Origin: an uncultured Planctomycetaceae bacterium
Lineage (GTDB): Bacteria > Planctomycetota > Planctomycetia > Pirellulales > Lacipirellulaceae
Length of the DNA stretch: 9,492 nt
Assembly: GCA_937860165.1 (NCBI GenBank)
Contig: CALMBE010000217.1
Span: 1-9,492, forward strand
Direction of reading: 5' to 3'
Shown: piece by piece, positions 6,502 to 9,492 of the stretch
Layout: every line of letters begins with the position of its first letter
Position numbering within the stretch: the stretch's first letter is position 1
Translations under genes and position numbers: made by a program
The notes under the pieces: model-generated
Told to the model about the DNA's origin: nothing
Seen by the model: the letters and a program-made list of their open reading frames with translations, nothing else
Databases searched by the model: none

Positions 6502-7083
6502 CTAAACGCTGGTTGCCGCGGACGAGGAATTCTGTGTCGGTGCGTCGGGGTCAACGACTTGCACCAGGGCGGGACCACTTCCCTTGCCCGTGAGATAGGC
6601 CACCAAGGCAGCCACACCCATCCAGACCAAATCAAACGCGGAACCGGTATTTACACCAGGGCGATTCAAAGGAAGCCTCTTAGTAGATTTGGATGATCCT
6701 CCCCTTTCTTCGAGAGGTTCTCTTACGGAGGCCACCTCGTTGTCCCCGGCGACTACTTTCGCGTCTTCTTCGTCGTCACTCACCTCTGCGTTGGGTTTAA
6801 GTTGAGTAGCGGCAATCGTCGACGCGCGATTCAGCGTTTGCATCACCGAGGCATAGACCATGCGTCCCCCGACGACGGCAGCTAAGGTCAACACGACAGC
6901 CAAGACCGCGCGACCGATGCTTTGAGGTGCGGCAGCTCCCGCGGCGGCATTGACGCAGAGTCCCGTGGCCAACCCCACGGCAATGGCTAGCCAGCCAAAT
7001 TCATGGTGGGTGGAATACTCGATCGCGAACCAAGCCGCTGCGCTCACGGCAGCACCAACCAAACCGCTGAGCAAAACTCGCAT
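6502..7083 (-). CDS. Four-helix membrane protein with acidic central loop, function unknown
   Basis: I do not recognise this 193-residue protein. Three hydrophobic helices (about 3-22, 29-51, 58-78) are followed by a long hydrophilic loop (about 85-148) with an acidic cluster SDDEEDAK (102-109), then a fourth helix (about 149-166) and a polar serine-rich tail. The ATG at 7083 is well supported: reading the minus strand, GGAGG (7094-7090) lies 6-7 bases before it. A possible promoter is TTGTTT (7175-7170) with an 18-base spacer to TAGAAT (7151-7146). It converges on ruvA with an 11-base gap, which leaves little room for separate terminators. Small glycine/alanine-rich membrane proteins of this kind are common in planctomycetes, but no role can be read from the sequence. 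Confidence 0.75.
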   Translation of the reverse strand: MRVLLSGLVGAAVSAAAWFAIEYSTHHEFGWLAIAVGLATGLCVNAAAGAAAPQSIGRAVLAVVLTLAAVVGGRMVYASVMQTLNRASTIAATQLKPNAEVSDDEEDAKVVAGDNEVASVREPLEERGGSSKSTKRLPLNRPGVNTGSAFDLVWMGVAALVAYLTGKGSGPALVQVVDPDAPTQNSSSAATSV

Positions 7084-7145
7084 GGCACACCTCCGAAAGA
7101 CAAGTCTATCTGGCCGCAGAGCGCTAGCCGCTTTACGTTCAGGAT

Positions 7146-7175
7146 ATTCTAATTTGCAACCACGGGCAAAAACAA
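7146..7175 (-). promoter_or_regulatory. Possible promoter of the minus-strand membrane-protein gene
   Basis: On the minus strand, TTGTTT (7175-7170) and TAGAAT (7151-7146) are 18 bases apart, about 63 bases before the ATG at 7083. The match is moderate and the surroundings are AT-richer than the flanking genes. Confidence 0.3.
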
Positions 7176-7232
7176 TCCCTTTGCTGGCGATTCGTGGGGA
7201 TTTCCTGGGTTCAACTTCAAAGTTTCACCGTG

Positions 7233-7262
7233 TCGACGCTATTTAGCCTGTCTGGCTACAAT
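7233..7262 (+). promoter_or_regulatory. Possible promoter of the hydrolase gene
   Basis: TCGACG (7233-7238) and TACAAT (7257-7262) are separated by 18 bases and lie 50 bases before the ATG at 7312. The -10 matches 5/6, the -35 4/6. Confidence 0.35.
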
Positions 7263-7311
7263 GGAACGGTCGATCACTCCTCGGCCCCAACCGCCAGTAA
7301 CTTATTGAACC

Positions 7312-8076
7312 ATGCTCAGTATCTTCGAACGTTGGCTAGTATTTCCTGCCCCGCGCGTGAACGACGCGGACTGGGATGTTCCCGATTTGCCCTATGAAGA
7401 TGTGACCTTTGCGTCGCAGGATGGGACAAAACTGCATGGGTGGTTCGTTCCTCATCCTGCGCCCCGGGCCATTGTGCTGTACTGCCACGGCAATGGCGAG
7501 TATGTGGCCCGACTGGCCAATCGCCTGTTGGCGCTCCATCGCCGGATAGGAGTTACCGTTTTCGCTTGGGACTATCGCGGATACGGTCGCAGTGAAGGGA
7601 CTCCCCAGGAAAAAAACTTGATCGCCGATGGCCGAGCGGCACACTTGTGGCTGGCCGAGCGAACTGGCGTGAGCCCAGCCGACATCGTCCTGATGGGGCG
7701 TTCTTTGGGAGGTGCCGTGGCTGTGGCATTGGCTGCCGAATACTTTGTTCGCGGGTTGGTACTGGACCGCACGTTTGCGACCTTGGTCGACGCAGCGGCC
7801 TACCACTTTCCGTGGGTCCCCGTGCGGCTGTTCATGAAGAACCGGTTTTCGTCGCTCGAACGCATCCGGCATTACAAAGGCCCTCTGCTTCAGTCGCACG
7901 GCACCGCTGATCAGATTGTCCCCTTTGAGATGGGCCGAATGCTCTTCGAGGCCGCTCCGGGCAAGAACAAGCGGTTTATTGAGGTGGCTGAAGGAGACCA
8001 CAGCAGCCCTTTGCCAGATTATTGCTACGATGCGTTGATCGAATTTCTCGATTCGCTTGGGAGCACGGGGAAGTGA
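7312..8076 (+). CDS. Alpha/beta hydrolase (serine hydrolase, BEM46/ABHD13-like)
   Basis: The 254-residue protein has the alpha/beta hydrolase plan. The oxyanion-hole loop is CHGNGE (58-63), followed by AWDYRGYGRSEG (85-96). The nucleophile elbow is GRSLGG (129-134) with the serine at 131. The acid is probably D200 in HGTADQIVP and the histidine H230 in GDHSS. The start MLSIFERWLVFPAPR and the spacing of these motifs resemble BEM46/ABHD13-type esterases and peptidases. A weakly hydrophobic N-terminus (FERWLVFPAP) could touch the membrane, but no clear signal peptide is seen. The substrate cannot be told from the sequence. Upstream ribosome binding is poor. It is divergent from the membrane-protein gene and precedes ruvB by 166 bases with a separate promoter candidate, so an operon with ruvB is possible but not required. 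Confidence 0.88.
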   Translation: MLSIFERWLVFPAPRVNDADWDVPDLPYEDVTFASQDGTKLHGWFVPHPAPRAIVLYCHGNGEYVARLANRLLALHRRIGVTVFAWDYRGYGRSEGTPQEKNLIADGRAAHLWLAERTGVSPADIVLMGRSLGGAVAVALAAEYFVRGLVLDRTFATLVDAAAYHFPWVPVRLFMKNRFSSLERIRHYKGPLLQSHGTADQIVPFEMGRMLFEAAPGKNKRFIEVAEGDHSSPLPDYCYDALIEFLDSLGSTGK

Positions 8077-8176
8077 CTTACCGTGAGATTCCGGGGTCAG
8101 ACCAACGATTTGGCGTCGGTGCCCTCGCCCCGGCTCACTGGGGAGAGATTCACGGTTTCCTGGTTTCGTGCCGATG

Positions 8177-8185
8177 TGATATATT
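8177..8185 (+). promoter_or_regulatory. Extended -10 promoter candidate of ruvB
   Basis: TGATATATT (8177-8185) is a perfect TGn extension with a 5/6 -10 box. Extended -10 promoters can work without a good -35, and none is evident here. The predicted start is near 8192, about 50 bases before ATG 8243. Confidence 0.45.
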
Positions 8186-8197
8186 GTCGACACTTAG

Positions 8198-8211
8198 CGT
8201 ACATGTGTTCA
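8198..8211 (+). promoter_or_regulatory. LexA-box-like imperfect palindrome before ruvB
   Basis: CGTACATGTGTTCA matches the Gram-positive (Bacillus) SOS box CGAAC-RNRY-GTTYC at 12 of 14 positions. It sits just after the predicted ruvB transcription start, where a repressor would block elongation. ruvB is a classic SOS gene in several phyla. The LexA motif of planctomycetes is not known to me, so this is a match to a foreign consensus. Confidence 0.3.
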
Positions 8212-8242
8212 GATTCCTCACCGGGATAACCCGAAAAATTCC

Positions 8243-9355
8243 ATGGCACGAGAACCGCTTCTCTCCGCAGCAGATGCTTCTCCCGCGTCCGAGGTCTTTG
8301 CTCCCGACCGACCACAACGCGAAGAGCCACAACGCGAAGAGGATGTGGCGTTGCGTCCTAAACGGATGGAAGACATGGTGGGCCAGCGGGAGGTCTACGA
8401 GCGGCTCAAAATAGCGGTGGATGCGGCCCTGATTCGCGGCGAAGCCTTGGGGCATATCCTGTTGGATGGTCCGCCGGGACTCGGCAAGACCACCTTTGCG
8501 ACGTGCATTCCCCGGGCCTTGGGAGTTCCCCTGCAAATCGCCAGTGGGGCTACGTTGACGGCCCCTAAGGACTTGCTGCCTTATCTTACCAATGCCGAGG
8601 AAAGCTCAATTCTGTTCATCGACGAGATCCATCGACTTCCCAAGGCGGTCGAGGAATTCATGTACCCGGCCATGGAAGATTTTCGGGTCGATATCACACT
8701 CGGTGAGGGTGTTTCGGCACGGACGGTGAATCTCTCGCTGCGACCCTTTACCATCATCGGGGCCACGACCCGCAGTGGAATGTTGTCGGCACCGCTGCGC
8801 GATCGGTTTCAGATCCGGGAGCACTTAGAATTTTACAGCGACGAAGAGCTTACCGAAATCGTGCGACGGAATGCGGCGAAGTTGCGGATCGAGATCGACG
8901 ACAGTTCGGCGAAAAAAATCGCTTCCTGTAGCCGCGGCACGCCGCGCGTGGCAAACAATCGACTGCGGTGGGTCCGCGATTACGCCACCAGTCGGGCCGA
9001 TGGCAAGATTACCCTCGACGTAGCCAAGTTGGCGCTGAACATGCTGGGGATCGATCACCTGGGCCTCGATGTTCAAGATCGTAAATACATGGAGACGATC
9101 ATGCGGGTTTTCCATGGAGGTCCGGTCGGTGTCGAGGCCGTGGCCCATACGCTCAACACGGCCACCGACACGCTCACCGACGAAGTCGAGCCCTTTTTGT
9201 TACGGGCCGAACTGGTAGTGCGAACTCCGCGCGGGCGGAAGCTCACCTCCGCGGGCTATGCGCATTTGGGGGTTGCAGCGCCGGTCGAAACTGGCAGCGA
9301 ACTCACCCTGCCGTTGTTCGACGGAGAATATGGGGAGGAGGTGGTTGGTGGTTAG
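8243..9355 (+). CDS. ruvB: Holliday junction branch migration ATPase RuvB
   Basis: RuvB forms hexameric AAA+ rings that pull DNA through RuvA-bound Holliday junctions using ATP. The 370-residue product has Walker A GPPGLGKT (76-83), Walker B FIDEIH (125-130), sensor 1 GATTRSG (173-179), the arginine-finger region PLRDRF (184-189), sensor 2 GTPRVANNRLRWVRD (232-246), and the C-terminal winged-helix domain with FLLRAELVVRTPRGR (318-332). The usual sensor-2 helix reads ANRLLRRVRD; the ANNRLRW form seen here I associate with planctomycetes. The N-terminus is about 20 residues longer than E. coli's and poorly conserved, with a PQREE tandem duplication (24-33). ATG 8243 is the first start before the conserved RPKRMEDMVGQ block, with no strong Shine-Dalgarno. 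The gene is split from ruvC and ruvA by two unrelated genes. The identity is secure. Confidence 0.97.
   Translation: MAREPLLSAADASPASEVFAPDRPQREEPQREEDVALRPKRMEDMVGQREVYERLKIAVDAALIRGEALGHILLDGPPGLGKTTFATCIPRALGVPLQIASGATLTAPKDLLPYLTNAEESSILFIDEIHRLPKAVEEFMYPAMEDFRVDITLGEGVSARTVNLSLRPFTIIGATTRSGMLSAPLRDRFQIREHLEFYSDEELTEIVRRNAAKLRIEIDDSSAKKIASCSRGTPRVANNRLRWVRDYATSRADGKITLDVAKLALNMLGIDHLGLDVQDRKYMETIMRVFHGGPVGVEAVAHTLNTATDTLTDEVEPFLLRAELVVRTPRGRKLTSAGYAHLGVAAPVETGSELTLPLFDGEYGEEVVGG
8312..8341 (+). repeat. 15-bp perfect tandem duplication in the ruvB 5' end
   Basis: CCACAACGCGAAGAG occurs twice back to back (8312-8326, 8327-8341), encoding PQREE twice in the variable N-terminal tail. The copies are identical at the base level, so the duplication is recent. 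It keeps the frame and lies outside the AAA+ core. Confidence 0.95.
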
Positions 9356-9388
9356 TTGTCAGTTGTCAGTGGTCAGTGGTCAGTGGCA
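9354..9388. repeat. Heptamer tandem repeat overlapping the ruvB stop
   Basis: Five 7-base units follow one another: AGTTGTC, AGTTGTC, AGTGGTC, AGTGGTC, AGTGGCA. The first unit includes the last two bases of the ruvB TAG. Similar heptamer runs (short tandemly repeated repetitive sequences) are known between genes in cyanobacteria and, as I recall, planctomycetes. They are likely slippage-prone and variable between strains. Confidence 0.85.
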
Positions 9389-9404
9389 TGGTGGTTGGTT
9401 TTTT

Positions 9405-9435
9405 CTCGCAACTCGCGTCTCGCAACTCGAAACTC
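9405..9435. repeat. Short direct repeat of CTCGCAACTCG
   Basis: CTCGCAACTCG occurs at 9405-9415 and again at 9419-9429, a 14-base period, followed by a decayed third partial unit (AAACTC, 9430-9435). It adjoins the heptamer run and an A-tract (9438-9444), making the whole 3' flank of ruvB low-complexity. Confidence 0.75.
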
Positions 9436-9450
9436 TTAAAAAAACGCTAG

Positions 9451-9484
9451 GGCGCCCCAGCTTGGGCAATGTTCGCCTTTTGTT
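9451..9484 (+). terminator. Possible terminator after ruvB
   Basis: GGCG (9451-9454) can pair with CGCC (9474-9477) around an inner CCC/GGG stem (9455-9457 with 9464-9466), followed by TTTTGTT. The stem is interrupted and the window ends soon after, so this is tentative; the GGGCGCCC core could equally belong to a dispersed repeat. Confidence 0.3.
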
Positions 9485-9492
9485 AGCAGCCG

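Noticed and set aside
7336..8193. Open frame of 285 codons on the minus strand
   Set aside because: It is antisense to the alpha/beta hydrolase with its full catalytic motifs; the translation has no recognisable domain.
9354..9435. CRISPR-like array
   Set aside because: Repeat units are 7 and 14 bases with no unique spacers, so these are simple tandem repeats.

Overview
The window looks like a housekeeping stretch of a planctomycete chromosome, probably of the Pirellulales type. This is inferred from the style of the proteins (a long CysRS with a doubled C-terminal segment, RuvB with an ANNRLRW sensor-2 helix, two membrane proteins of a kind I associate with planctomycetes) and from short GC-rich palindromic repeats between genes. 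No mobile element, CRISPR array, tRNA or rRNA was recognised.

Layout. Positions 1-443 hold no gene. They contain a REP-like inverted repeat pair (86-176), a second stem-loop, a candidate promoter (282-311) and a leader of about 125 nt with two mutually exclusive stems in front of metK (444-1631, SAM synthetase). Two tandem hairpins (1655-1702) close metK. An unrecognised membrane protein follows (1768-2589). A clear promoter (2603-2631) then leads into ispF (about 2670-3158, isoprenoid synthesis) and cysS (3155-4966, Cys-tRNA synthesis), which overlap by ATGA. A second promoter (4972-5002) precedes an orphan antitoxin-like gene (5064-5282), ruvC (5316-5801) and, after a hairpin, ruvA (5867-6490). 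A convergent membrane-protein gene (6502-7083, minus strand) and an alpha/beta hydrolase gene (7312-8076) separate these from ruvB (8243-9355). Heptamer repeats and a possible terminator end the window.

Functional links. RuvA and RuvB form the branch-migration motor and RuvC the resolvase for Holliday junctions, so the right half is a loosened ruv region interrupted by two unrelated genes. The left half combines SAM synthesis, isoprenoid precursor synthesis and cysteine charging.

I do not see a clear new multi-gene system. The points most worth a second look are: ispF has no ATG, GTG or TTG start that keeps its metal ligands (ACG or CTG is the likely start); CysRS carries an insertion of about 40 residues before KMSRS and a tandem duplication at its C-terminus; the metK leader has switch-like alternative pairing; and a LexA-box-like palindrome lies at the ruvB promoter.
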